From Paenactinomyces guangxiensis (GTDB lineage Bacteria > Bacillota > Bacilli > Thermoactinomycetales > Thermoactinomycetaceae), in NCBI RefSeq assembly GCF_016055185.1, contig NZ_JAECVR010000018.1, forward strand, positions 1 to 64,000: DNA of 64,000 nt. The letters are read 5' to 3'. This document shows, piece after piece, positions 1 to 8,699 of the stretch (positions are counted from its first letter, which is position 1; each line of letters begins with the position of its first letter). The notes below the pieces were generated by a model, which did no database searches, was not told the origin of the DNA, and worked only from the letters and a program-made list of their open reading frames with translations. The translations under genes were made by a program, and so were the position numbers.

Positions 1-8
1 CTCAAGTT

Positions 9-71
9 AATCCGCCTCCGTGGTTTGGTGTGGGTTGGCGCTTTCATCTAACCACATTTAGGCGGATTTTT
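9..71 (+). terminator. Branched hairpin followed by T-run
   Basis: A perfect 9-bp outer stem (AATCCGCCT at 9-17 with AGGCGGATT at 60-68) encloses a 6-bp inner stem (20-25 with 50-55) and runs into TTTTT. It is most simply the terminator of a gene lying left of the window. The long loop is unusual. Confidence 0.5.
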
Positions 72-90
72 CTATTTAATTTTTAAAAGA

Positions 91-104
91 GTTATGCAAC
101 AACC
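91..104 (+). other. Possible solitary end of an IS5-type element
   Basis: The sequence GTTATGCAACAACC is the reverse complement of GGTTGTTGCATAAC, which matches the left end of the IS5-like element at 55090-55103 over 12 of 12 bases (TTGTTGCATAAC). No transposase lies beside it in the window, so it could be a solo end or chance. The rest of 105-285 shows no gene I can support. Confidence 0.2.
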
Positions 105-302
105 TCTATTACGTTTAATCCAATACCTTTGAAATTAAAACTGTCCCACTTTAGTGAGCCGGACATTGTTTAGGAACTTCAGACATATTTATTCCTGGAG
201 TATGGGGAAAGAAACATTGAATGAAAAGCAGAAGCAGTTCCTCCACTGGAAATAGTCGATAAATTAAGGTAAAATGAAAGCGCATACAAGGAGGCGGTCA
301 TC

Positions 303-776
303 TTGGTATTTGGCAAAGTTCACGCATCGGGAAAAGATTGGGGATCACTCCGCGTTGGAGACAAAGTAGAAGAAATACGGACTATCACAGGCCGGGACAT
401 TTTTTCTTATCTCGGTTTAACAGATGATCAAAATCCGTTGTACATCGAGGATCACTATGCAGCTCAGACTGAATATAAAAAAGTGATCGTCCCTTCGGGC
501 TTATTGATTAGCTGGCTGTCCGCGCTGGCTTCCAAGAGCCTCCCGGGGCCGGGAAGCATTGTGACAGGGACCCGCTTGTCCTTTCCCAATGTTTTACACC
601 ACGGAGACACGGTCAGGCTCTCATTAGAGTTGATTCATAAGACAAAAGAGCCGCAGATGATCACATGTAAAGCAACTGTCATCCATCAGGACCGGCCGGC
701 CGCCGAAGGAGAGCTGGATTTGCTTCCCCCTCAGCCGCTTTATTCATTATTTAAGGACGCCTATGATAACTTCTGA
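303..776 (+). CDS. MaoC-like hot-dog fold protein
   Basis: A 157-residue single hot-dog domain protein of the MaoC/R-hydratase group. Members hydrate (R)-enoyl-CoA esters in fatty acid or polyketide metabolism. The start is TTG, chosen because AAGGAGG (288-294) is well placed in front of it. The signature region reads DDQNPLYIED near residue 45. In active R-hydratases this is D-x-N-P-x-H, so the catalytic His appears replaced by Tyr and the protein may bind acyl groups without hydratase activity (inference). It is a single gene between two terminators. Family assignment is good, substrate unknown. Confidence 0.75.
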   Translation: MVFGKVHASGKDWGSLRVGDKVEEIRTITGRDIFSYLGLTDDQNPLYIEDHYAAQTEYKKVIVPSGLLISWLSALASKSLPGPGSIVTGTRLSFPNVLHHGDTVRLSLELIHKTKEPQMITCKATVIHQDRPAAEGELDLLPPQPLYSLFKDAYDNF

Positions 777-791
777 TAGAATGTGGTAAAA

Positions 792-818
792 AGTACCTTC
801 CCGGAAGGTGCTTTTTTT
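792..818 (+). terminator. Rho-independent terminator of the MaoC-like gene
   Basis: The stem AGTACCTTCC/GGAAGGTGCT has a very small loop, is followed by seven T, and lies 16 bp after the stop codon. Confidence 0.85.
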
Positions 819-931
819 ACTTTAACTTAACTTTGTTATGCTATCATTTTTTTTGTAAAGAGTATATGAATGAAAAGGCGTTCCGTGCATATTGCATCCA
901 TATTTAATATCATGAGGGCGGAGGCTGAAGC

Positions 932-1645
932 ATGGCGAAAAAAATCTTAGTTGTTGACGATGAGACGTCAATTGTGAAGCTGGTTCAATTCAATCTGGAA
1001 AAAGAAGGATTTGCTGTAGACGTCGCCTTTGACGGTCAGGCAGCTTTGGAAAAGTTAAAAGAGGAACAGCCGGATTTACTCGTACTTGATCTGATGTTGC
1101 CGAAAGTGGATGGTTTGGAAGTATGCCGGCGCATCAGACAGGAAAAAAGGCATATTCCGATTCTGATGCTGACTGCGAAAACGGATGAGTTTGACAAAGT
1201 TCTCGGCCTGGAACTGGGAGCTGATGATTACATGACCAAACCATTTAGCCCGCGCGAACTGACAGCCAGAGTCAAAGCGATCCTGCGCAGAGTTGAGGCG
1301 CTTCAGGGAGAAGACGAGCAAACGAATCCTGAAAACCTGATCCATATCGGTGAACTTACGATTGATCCAGAAGGATATGTTGTGACACGGCAAAATATCG
1401 AGATTGACTTAACCCCCAAAGAATTTGAGTTACTGGTCTACATGGCCAACCATCGGGGGAAAGTGTTGTCCCGCGACCAACTGCTCAATGCGGTCTGGAA
1501 CTATGATTATGTGGGGGATTCCCGGATTGTTGATGTCCATGTGAGCCATCTCCGGGATAAAATTGAGGCAGATTCCCGTAATCCGATCTATATCAAGACT
1601 GTGCGCGGAATCGGTTATAAATTTGAGGGTCCGAAGAAAAAATGA
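932..1645 (+). CDS. phoP: Phosphate-responsive response regulator PhoP
   Basis: OmpR-family two-component response regulator of 237 residues. The receiver domain (about 3-120) has the acidic pair D9/D10, phosphoacceptor D53, T81 and K103. A winged-helix DNA-binding domain (about 135-232) ends with the usual VRGIGYKFE motif. It overlaps the kinase gene by 4 bp (ATGA), so the pair is translationally coupled. The sequence alone also resembles WalR. The call PhoP rests on the kinase architecture, the pst genes downstream and the PhoP-type TTAACA repeats in front of pstS. A GGAGGCTGA ribosome site precedes the ATG. Confidence 0.88.
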   Translation: MAKKILVVDDETSIVKLVQFNLEKEGFAVDVAFDGQAALEKLKEEQPDLLVLDLMLPKVDGLEVCRRIRQEKRHIPILMLTAKTDEFDKVLGLELGADDYMTKPFSPRELTARVKAILRRVEALQGEDEQTNPENLIHIGELTIDPEGYVVTRQNIEIDLTPKEFELLVYMANHRGKVLSRDQLLNAVWNYDYVGDSRIVDVHVSHLRDKIEADSRNPIYIKTVRGIGYKFEGPKKK

Positions 1646-3408
1646 GATCTTTACGCGCCAGAATCACCGGTTCTTTTCTGCTCTTAATCGGCTGTTCGGT
1701 ATTGGGAACGGGTATTTTTGTCGCTCTTTTACTAAAATCCTCCTACCTGGATTCCTTAACCAGCCGGCTGGTTAAGGAAAGCAAAATGCTGGCGGAAACG
1801 ATCGAATGGGAAAGAAGTCTGAAAGACCCCGCTTCCTTCCAGCATCAGGCAGATGTTTACGGAAAAACACTCGGGGCACGTGTTACTTTTTTTGATGCAA
1901 AAGGGTCGGTGTTAGGGGATTCAGCAGAGGGAACAGAAAAGCGGGTTAACGGAAAAATGTTTCCCGAAGTAGGGCAGGCACTGAGAAATCAGGGAACCGA
2001 CCCTACGGAAATAAGAAATGATTTTCTGCATGCAGCCCAGCCCGTTGTTCGTGATGGAAAGGTAATCGGAGCGATCCGCATCTCGTTGGATATTGAAGAG
2101 GTAAATCAGTCATTGCGGCGGGTCTGGTTTTCGCTAGCAGGCGGACTGATTATTGCATATTCACTGGCCGCTTTCTTCAGTTCCCGTATCGCCGGCGGAG
2201 TGACACGCCCCCTCGAAGAAATTACCCAGGTGGCCGTCGATATTGCCCAGAAAAGAATTCACCGGCGGGTACAGCAAACCGGGAATGATGAAGTGGCCCG
2301 GCTCGGACAGGCGATCAACCGCATGGCTCACAGTTTGCAAAATCAAATGGAAACAATCCGAAAAAGTGAGCGCAGATTGGGCAGTGTCATTGAGACGATG
2401 GAGAGCGGATTGGTCATGGTGGACTCAACAGGCCGGATCAGCCTTGCCAATCGTGCTTTTGAGCGAATGTTTGGTATCCCTGCGTCCGATCTGATCGGCG
2501 GTTCGTATAAACGTCTCACTTATCCTTACGATTTAAGTGCCTTGATTACAGAATGTGCAGAAACGGGTGTTCGCTTTCGTCAGGAGATTCATCTTTATTA
2601 TCCCGAAGAGAGAATGTTGGAAGCCAGCCTGGTTCCGATGTGGGTGGAGAAAAACGGCATGGGTGTAGTGATCGTTGTTCACGATCTGACCGCCATTCGC
2701 CGCCTGGAACAGCTCAGAAGAGATTTTGTGGCCAATGTTTCACACGAACTTAAAACACCGATTACTTCCATTCGCGGTTTTGCTGAAACATTACTGGATG
2801 GCGCAATGTACGATCCCGATGCCTGCCGGGAATTTTTGCAGATTATTAACGATGAAAGCCTGCGCTTGCAAAGGCTGATCGGGGATCTTCTGGACCTGTC
2901 CCGCATCGAATCCAAAGAACTGCCTATACGGATGGAAACCATCCCCGTACAAACGCTTGTCCAATCGGCAGTCAAAACAATTGAAGATCAAATCCGCTTA
3001 AATGAACAGACCCTTCACGTACAGATCGCAGAACCGTTTGAGATTCAAGTTGATCCCGACCGTTTCCGGCAGATTATTCTCAACCTCCTGTCCAATGCGA
3101 TGACTTACACGCCTAAAGGCGGGTCCATTACCCTTGCTGTGAACAGGCAGAAACACCATTGGACTCTCCGGGTTTCCGATACCGGAGTAGGCATCCCGGA
3201 AGCAGATCTGCCGCGAATTTTTGAACGCTTTTACCGGGTGGATAAAGCACGTGCCCGCGATTCAGGCGGAACGGGTCTGGGACTAGCCATTGTCAAGCAT
3301 CTGGTTGAAGTGCATCACGGGGAAATTAAAGTGGAAAGTACGGTGGGAAAAGGAACCACGTTTACGCTTACATTTCCGCTGGATCAAAAAGGTGAAAAGG
3401 GTCTGTAA
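1642..3408 (+). CDS. phoR: Membrane sensor histidine kinase PhoR
   Basis: A 588-residue sensor kinase that would phosphorylate PhoP. Order of parts: membrane helix (about 10-31), extracytoplasmic sensor region, second helix (about 160-182), HAMP linker (to about 235), PAS domain (about 245-350), HisKA with phosphorylated H368 in the SHELKTP box, and an ATPase domain with N box (NAMTYTPKGG), G1 (DTGVGIP) and G2 (GGTGLGLAI). Full length for Bacillus PhoR. The stop codon lies inside a long hairpin (3392-3434). The signal sensed cannot be read from sequence; in B. subtilis PhoR responds to wall teichoic acid intermediates. Confidence 0.88.
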   Translation: MRSLRARITGSFLLLIGCSVLGTGIFVALLLKSSYLDSLTSRLVKESKMLAETIEWERSLKDPASFQHQADVYGKTLGARVTFFDAKGSVLGDSAEGTEKRVNGKMFPEVGQALRNQGTDPTEIRNDFLHAAQPVVRDGKVIGAIRISLDIEEVNQSLRRVWFSLAGGLIIAYSLAAFFSSRIAGGVTRPLEEITQVAVDIAQKRIHRRVQQTGNDEVARLGQAINRMAHSLQNQMETIRKSERRLGSVIETMESGLVMVDSTGRISLANRAFERMFGIPASDLIGGSYKRLTYPYDLSALITECAETGVRFRQEIHLYYPEERMLEASLVPMWVEKNGMGVVIVVHDLTAIRRLEQLRRDFVANVSHELKTPITSIRGFAETLLDGAMYDPDACREFLQIINDESLRLQRLIGDLLDLSRIESKELPIRMETIPVQTLVQSAVKTIEDQIRLNEQTLHVQIAEPFEIQVDPDRFRQIILNLLSNAMTYTPKGGSITLAVNRQKHHWTLRVSDTGVGIPEADLPRIFERFYRVDKARARDSGGTGLGLAIVKHLVEVHHGEIKVESTVGKGTTFTLTFPLDQKGEKGL

Positions 3409-3434
3409 TTTTGAGGATCACAGACCCTTTTCAC
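3392..3434. terminator. Perfect 15-bp hairpin, probably bidirectional terminator
   Basis: GTGAAAAGGGTCTGT (3392-3406) pairs exactly with 3420-3434. On the plus strand no T-run follows, while on the minus strand the stem is followed by CTTTTTG. It therefore suits termination of the small minus-strand gene at 3471-3629 at least as well as phoR. Confidence 0.65.
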
Positions 3435-3470
3435 ACTATAAGGGCTTTAGGTTTTGCGGACTTCCGCAGT

Positions 3471-3629
3471 TTACCTGCCTGTTTCCTCTGGTTCCCGGAT
3501 CTGAACAGCCTTCTTATCGGCGGGACTTTCTTCAGTAGTTGCCTGAGCCGTCAGGGGCTTTTCATTGATGCTGAAACTCCCTTGATGCTTTTTGGACTTG
3601 GAGGGAGATTCTACCCCGTGGTGATCCAT
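3471..3629 (-). CDS. Small hydrophilic protein, 52 residues, function unknown
   Basis: An open frame of 52 codons in the phoR-pstS gap, on the opposite strand to both neighbours. It has an ATG start and an AAAGGAG ribosome site about 11 bp upstream. Downstream is a perfect hairpin with a T-run in its own direction (3392-3434). The product is charged, begins MDHHGVESPSKSKKHQ, and has no membrane segment or Cys. I do not recognise a family. The support is the ribosome site and terminator, not homology. Confidence 0.45.
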   Translation of the reverse strand: MDHHGVESPSKSKKHQGSFSINEKPLTAQATTEESPADKKAVQIREPEETGR

Positions 3630-3654
3630 AATACACTCAACTCCTTTAAATAGT

Positions 3655-3945
3655 TTGCCTTTAGGTTGTCTTCAGGGAAAAGAGTTATTCCTACAGTTTT
3701 TGATTTACCGCATCACAGCAGGTAAACTTCTCAAGAACGGGACTTTTTTACAAGATCACACTATTTCTAAAGGATGGATCAGCAATATAGAGAAGGTCAG
3801 GGGCAAGATCGGTTTAAAAACACTTGAAATTCATTTGGACCAGCTTGGTTTTACCGAGGATGAAGTCATCGAAATGAAGTCATCGAAATGGCTGAAAAAA
3901 CGGAAGAAGAGTTGCTCGGTGGCTTTTTTTGTTTTTCCTCCTTAA
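3655..3945 (+). pseudogene. Possible broken small gene with a 14-bp tandem duplication
   Basis: An open frame here contains a plausible C-terminal segment (KTLEIHLDQLGFTEDEV). It is thrown out of frame by a tandem duplication of the 14-mer GAAGTCATCGAAAT (3863-3890). Skipping one copy gives an acidic ending, EMAEKTEEELLGG. No good ribosome site is seen at the TTG start, and no family is recognised. It may be a decayed gene fragment. Confidence 0.25.
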
Positions 3946-4000
3946 CACAACCTTTACATTTGATTAAAGAACCTTAACACTCCATTGATTTGACGATAAT
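3942..4000 (+). promoter_or_regulatory. Pho box and promoter of the pst operon
   Basis: Four direct PhoP half-sites lie in phase: TTAACA (3942), TTTACA (3953), TTAAAG (3964) and TTAACA (3974), spaced 11, 11 and 10 bp. This matches the TT(A/T/C)ACA repeats bound by PhoP~P in Bacillus. A -10-like GATAAT (3995-4000) lies about 15 bp downstream with no good -35, as expected for a promoter that needs the activator. Confidence 0.85.
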
Positions 4001-4067
4001 AGTAAGCCTCTATAGTTAGAAGTGATGAAAGGAATTTATTTTAAATTCGTAGGGGGAAACGTTGCTT

Positions 4068-5006
4068 ATGTGGAAAAAAGGCCTGATTTTAGGTACCGTT
4101 TTGACACTCGCAATTGGAGCAGTTGTGGGTTGCTCCGGCGGTAAGACGGGTGCCTCGGCAAGTGGCGAAAAAGGGCTTTCCGGTACGGTTAAAATTGATG
4201 GTTCCAGCACTGTCTTTCCAATCTCTCAGGCGGTTGCTGAAGAATTTATGAAAGAAAACCCGGGGGTTAAAGTGACGGTTGCTGAGTCTGGCACCGGCGG
4301 CGGCTTTAAAAAATGGGCCAACGGTGAAACGGATATCAGCGATGCGTCCCGTCCGATCAAAGATGAAGAAAAAGCAGCAGCGGCAGAGAAAGGCATTCAA
4401 CCTGTTGAGATTCCAGTTGCTTATGACGGAATTGCCGTTGTGGTTAACAAAGAAAATAAATTTGTCGACAGCCTTACTGTGGACGAGCTGAAAAAAATCT
4501 GGGAACCAAACAGCAAAGTGAAAACCTGGAAAGATGTCCGCCCGGAGTGGCCGGCTGAGCCGATCAAATTGTACGGGCCGGGAACAGCTTCCGGAACCTT
4601 TGATTATTTCACCGATGAAGTGGTGGGTGAAGAAGGCAAAAGCCGGACAGATTACACCGCTTCCGAAGATGACAACGTACTGGTCAAAGGGGTTCAGGGC
4701 GATAAAAACAGTCTGGGATATTTCGGATTTGCTTATTATGTGGAGAACAAAGATAAGCTGAAAATCGTAAAAATTGATGGCGGCAAAGGACCAGTTGAAC
4801 CAACGGAGCAAACGATTAATGATGGAACTTATGCACCTCTGTCCCGTTCCATCTACATCTATCCGAGCAATAAGTCATTGGAAAAACCGGAAGTAAAGCA
4901 ATTTGTAAAATTCTATCTTGAAACAGCCAAAGATCTTGTGAGCGAAGTAGGATATGTTCCTCTTCCTGATGCTGAATACCAAAAAGGACTTGAACTGGTG
5001 AAATAA
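4068..5006 (+). CDS. pstS: Phosphate-binding lipoprotein PstS
   Basis: Extracytoplasmic substrate-binding protein that delivers phosphate to the PstCA-PstB transporter. A signal peptide ends in a lipobox (VVGC). The mature protein carries phosphate-binding motifs such as [10 protein letters not shown] and SGTGGGF, plus a [12 protein letters not shown] segment, typical of PstS. The chosen start is ATG 4068 (312 residues). TTG 4062 is in frame, two codons longer and also close to AGGGGG (4051-4056), so the start is uncertain by two codons. First gene of the Pho-boxed operon. Confidence 0.92.
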   Translation: MWKKGLILGTVLTLAIGAVVGCSGGKTGASASGEKGLSGTVKIDGSSTVFPISQAVAEEFMKENPGVKVTVAESGTGGGFKKWANGETDISDASRPIKDEEKAAAAEKGIQPVEIPVAYDGIAVVVNKENKFVDSLTVDELKKIWEPNSKVKTWKDVRPEWPAEPIKLYGPGTASGTFDYFTDEVVGEEGKSRTDYTASEDDNVLVKGVQGDKNSLGYFGFAYYVENKDKLKIVKIDGGKGPVEPTEQTINDGTYAPLSRSIYIYPSNKSLEKPEVKQFVKFYLETAKDLVSEVGYVPLPDAEYQKGLELVK

Positions 5007-5034
5007 TGTCCGAAAATGTTTTGACAGGGAAAAA

Positions 5035-5076
5035 AGGTGCGGCCCTTTTCCTGGGGGAAGAGTGTGCCGCTTTTTT
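5035..5076 (+). terminator. Intercistronic attenuator-like hairpin after pstS
   Basis: The stem GTGCGGC...GCCGC ends in TTTTTT (5071-5076), between pstS and pstC. A partial terminator here would give more PstS than membrane subunits, as is common in pst operons. Confidence 0.55.
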
Positions 5077-5109
5077 CCCTTGTTTATGGAAAGGAGGAGC
5101 TGAGACTTT

Positions 5110-6054
5110 ATGTCACGGCCCGCGAATGTTGTTCAATCCGGCGTTCAAAACAGGTTCCGCAAAAAAAGAACCTGGCGAAATAGCGGAGAATCACTGATTC
5201 CTAAATTTCTCTTATTGTGTGCACTCATTTCGGTACTAACGACCGTCGGTATTATCTTCACTCTGATCTTTGAAACGGTTTCCTTTTTTCAAAGCGTGTC
5301 CTTTGTTGAGTTTATCACCGGAACAAAGTGGACGGCTCTTTTTAGAGAGGAACAACAAAAATTCGGGGTTCTGCCGCTGGTTACCGGTACTCTGCTTGTC
5401 ACTGCGGGTGCGGCAGTCGTCGCGATTCCCATCGGCCTTGCCAGTGCGATTTATCTCAGTGAATACGCACCGGACCGGGTTCGCAGAGTAGTCAAGCCGG
5501 TACTGGAGATCCTTGCCGGTATTCCTACCATCGTTTACGGAACTTTTGCGATTACCTTTGTTACCCCGTTATTGCGCAACCTGATCCCCGACCTTAACTT
5601 TTTAAATGCCTTAAGTGCCAGTATCGTGGTTGGGATTATGATTATTCCCATGATTGCCTCTCTCAGTGAAGACGCAATGAGAGCGGTGCCGCAAAGTGTC
5701 CGTGAAGCGGCATACGGCCTGGGATCTACCCGGTTGGAAGTGGCAATGAGAATCGTTGTGCCCGCCGCGTTGTCGGGAATTATGGCCTCTTTTGTGCTGG
5801 CATTGTCCCGCGCGATTGGTGAAACGATGATCGTCACCATTGCCGCCGGAGCCACTCCCAATCTGACTTTTATTCCGACTGAATCCATTCAAACGATGAC
5901 AGCATATATGGTTCAGGCAGCAATGGGAGATATCAGTTATGAGAGCATTGCTTATAAATCGATTTATGCAGTGGGAATGATGCTCTTTTTGTTCACCCTG
6001 GTGATGAACTTGTTGGCACAGTTTATCTCACGCCGTTTTAAGGAGGGATATTAA
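5110..6054 (+). CDS. pstC: Phosphate ABC transporter permease PstC
   Basis: Inner-membrane permease subunit of the high-affinity phosphate importer, 314 residues with about six membrane helices. The permease coupling loop [20 protein letters not shown] (EAA motif, about residues 199-218) contacts the ATPase PstB. GPRXGE-like features of the PstC family appear in the segment [13 protein letters not shown] strong AAGGAGG site precedes the ATG. The stop codon overlaps the pstA start by one base. Confidence 0.92.
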   Translation: MSRPANVVQSGVQNRFRKKRTWRNSGESLIPKFLLLCALISVLTTVGIIFTLIFETVSFFQSVSFVEFITGTKWTALFREEQQKFGVLPLVTGTLLVTAGAAVVAIPIGLASAIYLSEYAPDRVRRVVKPVLEILAGIPTIVYGTFAITFVTPLLRNLIPDLNFLNALSASIVVGIMIIPMIASLSEDAMRAVPQSVREAAYGLGSTRLEVAMRIVVPAALSGIMASFVLALSRAIGETMIVTIAAGATPNLTFIPTESIQTMTAYMVQAAMGDISYESIAYKSIYAVGMMLFLFTLVMNLLAQFISRRFKEGY

Positions 6055-6974
6055 TGCCGGCTGAAGAGACTTTAGTTAGTGAAAAAACGGTTCCCCGTTC
6101 ATCGGTGGCCGTAAAGCGGGACCCGGGCTCGTCACGAGTAGGATTCAGGCGGATCAAAAACAAAACGGCCCATGTTTTGTTTTTGTTGGCCACTTTGATC
6201 GGAGTACTGGTTTTAGCTGTTTTGCTATTTGATATTGTACAAAGAGGCTGGCCTTATTTAACCTCTGATTTTTTCAATAACTTTGCTTCCCGCATCCCTT
6301 CCCGGGCCGGGATTCATGCCGCTTTCTGGGGTTCCGTCTGGATGATTGCAGTAACGGCTCCACTCACCTTTCTGATTGGCGTCGCCGCAGCAGTCTACCT
6401 TGAGGAGTACAGCAAAAAAGGCTGGCTGAGCCGTCTGATTCAGCTGAACATTGCTAACCTGGCAGGGGTTCCCTCCATCGTTTTCGGGATTTTGGGGCTC
6501 ACTTTGTTTGTACGGGGGCTGGAATTAGGCAAAAGCGTTTTAGCCGGCTCTCTGACGATGACTCTTTTGGTTTTGCCGGTCGTGATCGTAGCGGCCAGAG
6601 AAGCAATTGCCAGTGTACCTGACTCTCTGAGGCAGGCTTCATACGCGATGGGCGCAACCCGCTGGCAGACGATTCGCAATGTGGTACTGCCTTATGCTTT
6701 TCCGGGGATTTTAACCGGCACCATTCTCGCATTATCCCGTGCGATTGGTGAGACGGCGCCTTTGATCATGGTGGGAGCTGTGACGTTCCTGGCCTTTACA
6801 CCTGCCTCGGTGTTTGATGAATTTACCGTGATGCCGATTCAAATCTATCGCTGGATTGCGGAACCGAAAGAGGAGTTCCAGTACCTTGCATCTGCCGGAA
6901 TTATTGTTTTGCTCGCGATTCTGCTTTCCATGAACGCATTGGCTATTTATCTCCGCAATAAATTTCAGCGGTAA
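6054..6974 (+). CDS. pstA: Phosphate ABC transporter permease PstA
   Basis: Second membrane subunit of the phosphate importer, 306 residues with a charged 35-residue N-terminal tail before the first helix. The EAA loop reads QASYAMGATRWQTIRNVVLP, and the segment [14 protein letters not shown] is diagnostic of PstA. It starts on the last base of pstC (TAATG), so translation is coupled. The tail is longer than in many PstA proteins; an internal start is possible but none has a better ribosome site. Confidence 0.92.
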   Translation: MPAEETLVSEKTVPRSSVAVKRDPGSSRVGFRRIKNKTAHVLFLLATLIGVLVLAVLLFDIVQRGWPYLTSDFFNNFASRIPSRAGIHAAFWGSVWMIAVTAPLTFLIGVAAAVYLEEYSKKGWLSRLIQLNIANLAGVPSIVFGILGLTLFVRGLELGKSVLAGSLTMTLLVLPVVIVAAREAIASVPDSLRQASYAMGATRWQTIRNVVLPYAFPGILTGTILALSRAIGETAPLIMVGAVTFLAFTPASVFDEFTVMPIQIYRWIAEPKEEFQYLASAGIIVLLAILLSMNALAIYLRNKFQR

Positions 6975-7013
6975 CCGTTTAGGAGACTTCATAATAAAGA
7001 AGGGGAGATTCCT

Positions 7014-7772
7014 TTGCTTCAACTGGCCATTTCTGTTCATGATTTAAACCTTTTTTACGGAGATACACAGGCATTGAAAAATATTTCCATGGATATAGAG
7101 GAAAAATCGGTGACAGCGTTAATCGGTCCCTCCGGTTGCGGCAAGTCTACTTTTTTACGGACATTAAACCGTATGAATGACCTGATCCCCAGTGTGAAAA
7201 TCGAAGGGGAGATCTGCATTCATAACCAGAACATTTATGCGGATGAAGTAGATGTAGAAATGCTTCGGAAACAGGTCGGCATGGTATTCCAGGCTCCCAA
7301 CCCGTTTCCAAAAAGCATCTACGACAATGTGGCTTATGGACCGCGCATTCACGGGATCCGCAAAAAGAGCCACTTGGACGAAATTGTGGAGAAAAGCCTG
7401 CGCGGAGCCGCCCTTTGGGATGAAGTTAAGGATCGCCTGAAAGATAAGGCAACCGGTTTATCGGGCGGACAACAGCAGCGTTTATGCATCGCCCGTGCCC
7501 TGGCAGTTGAACCGGAGATTTTGTTGATGGATGAACCGACTTCTGCTCTGGACCCCATTTCCACTCTGAAAATTGAAGAGCTGGTTCAAGAGTTGAAACA
7601 GAACTACACCATTGTGATTGTTACGCACAACATGCAGCAAGCAGCGCGTATTTCTGACCGGACTGCCTTTTTCCTCAATGGGGATATGATTGAGTACGAT
7701 CAAACAGATAAACTTTTCTCAAATCCGGAAAATAAACAAACTGAAGACTATATCACCGGCCGTTTCGGTTAG
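7014..7772 (+). CDS. pstB: Phosphate ABC transporter ATPase PstB
   Basis: Cytoplasmic ATPase of the phosphate importer, 252 residues. Walker A is GPSGCGKST (38-46), the signature is LSGGQQQR, Walker B is [13 protein letters not shown], and the H-loop is VTHNM. The start is TTG at 7014, behind AAGGGGAG at 7000-7007, and it gives the expected PstB length. It follows pstA by about 40 bp in the same operon. Confidence 0.93.
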   Translation: MLQLAISVHDLNLFYGDTQALKNISMDIEEKSVTALIGPSGCGKSTFLRTLNRMNDLIPSVKIEGEICIHNQNIYADEVDVEMLRKQVGMVFQAPNPFPKSIYDNVAYGPRIHGIRKKSHLDEIVEKSLRGAALWDEVKDRLKDKATGLSGGQQQRLCIARALAVEPEILLMDEPTSALDPISTLKIEELVQELKQNYTIVIVTHNMQQAARISDRTAFFLNGDMIEYDQTDKLFSNPENKQTEDYITGRFG

Positions 7773-7785
7773 GGAGGGAAACACA

Positions 7786-8442
7786 ATGGCGCGCCATTTT
7801 GACCAATCCTTGTTTGAAGTAAAAAAACTGCTTTTAGAGATGGGGGGTCGTTTGGAGGTTGCGATTGATAAGGCGGTTAAATCATTAACCACCCTCCATG
7901 TCCCAATGGCGCAATTGGTGATTGCCGATGATCAAAAAATGGATGACTTGGAATCGCAAATCGACGACGCGGTCGCCAAGTTAATTGCCACACAACAGCC
8001 GGTTGCCAAAGACCTGCGCAAATTGATTGCAGCGATGAAAATTGCCTCCGATATGGAACGCATGGCTGATTTAGCAGTCAATATTGCGCAGGTAACCATC
8101 GAACTAAAAGCCAGCAATCAACAGTTGTATGAGGATATGGAACAAATTCACCGAATGGCTGAAGTGACACAGAAAATGGTCCATGACGGAATCAACAGCT
8201 ATATTGATGGAAATCTGGAACTGGCGAAGTCACTGGCTAAAATGGATGATCAAGTCGACCAATCCTATGATTTGATCGTAAAAGAGTTAACCGGCTACCC
8301 GCCGCAGGGCAATCAACATACAGAAGCCGCTCTCAAATTGTGTTTTGTAGCCCGCTATCTGGAACGGATTGCCGACCATGCCACCAATATTGCCGAAAAT
8401 ATCGTCTATATTGAAACCGGACAACAAGCTGACCTGAATTAA
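7786..8442 (+). CDS. phoU: Phosphate signalling protein PhoU
   Basis: A 218-residue all-helical protein made of two repeated three-helix bundles. Each carries a PhoU metal-site motif with acidic residues (around DDQKMDDLESQID and MDDQVDQSYD). PhoU restrains Pst transport and helps PhoR sense Pst activity. The start ATG 7786 was chosen over a longer in-frame opening because GGGAGGG lies 6-12 bp upstream and it gives standard length. Last gene of the pst operon, 13 bp after pstB. Confidence 0.92.
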   Translation: MARHFDQSLFEVKKLLLEMGGRLEVAIDKAVKSLTTLHVPMAQLVIADDQKMDDLESQIDDAVAKLIATQQPVAKDLRKLIAAMKIASDMERMADLAVNIAQVTIELKASNQQLYEDMEQIHRMAEVTQKMVHDGINSYIDGNLELAKSLAKMDDQVDQSYDLIVKELTGYPPQGNQHTEAALKLCFVARYLERIADHATNIAENIVYIETGQQADLN

Positions 8443-8537
8443 TCTTTTCACAGAAAACTTTATGACTTGTTCGACACAATCTTGGGATGAAAGTGATCTG
8501 ATTGGACCGCTCTATTGTGCAAAAATAAATAAACAAC

Positions 8538-8589
8538 AACGGTTCCTGTGGAAAAATGATTTCCATTTTGAAACAGGAACCGTTTTTTT
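8538..8589 (+). terminator. Terminator of the pst-phoU operon
   Basis: AACGGTTCCTGT (8538-8549) pairs with ACAGGAACCGTT (8573-8584), followed by a run of T. Confidence 0.88.
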
Positions 8590-8699
8590 ATCGTTATCAT
8601 AATATATGGAAAATTGGGAAATATAATTTTCGCTTTAATCTTGACTATATGACTCAACTTTATCAAGATTTATAGATTGATAGAGAGAGGAGTGTCTCG

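Noticed and set aside
932..3408. Naming the two-component pair WalR-WalK
   Set aside because: The wal operon partners (walH, walI, walJ) are absent, while a Pho-boxed pst operon is adjacent.
4089..4811. Long minus-strand ORF inside pstS
   Set aside because: Shadow frame opposite a clear PstS coding sequence, without start signals.
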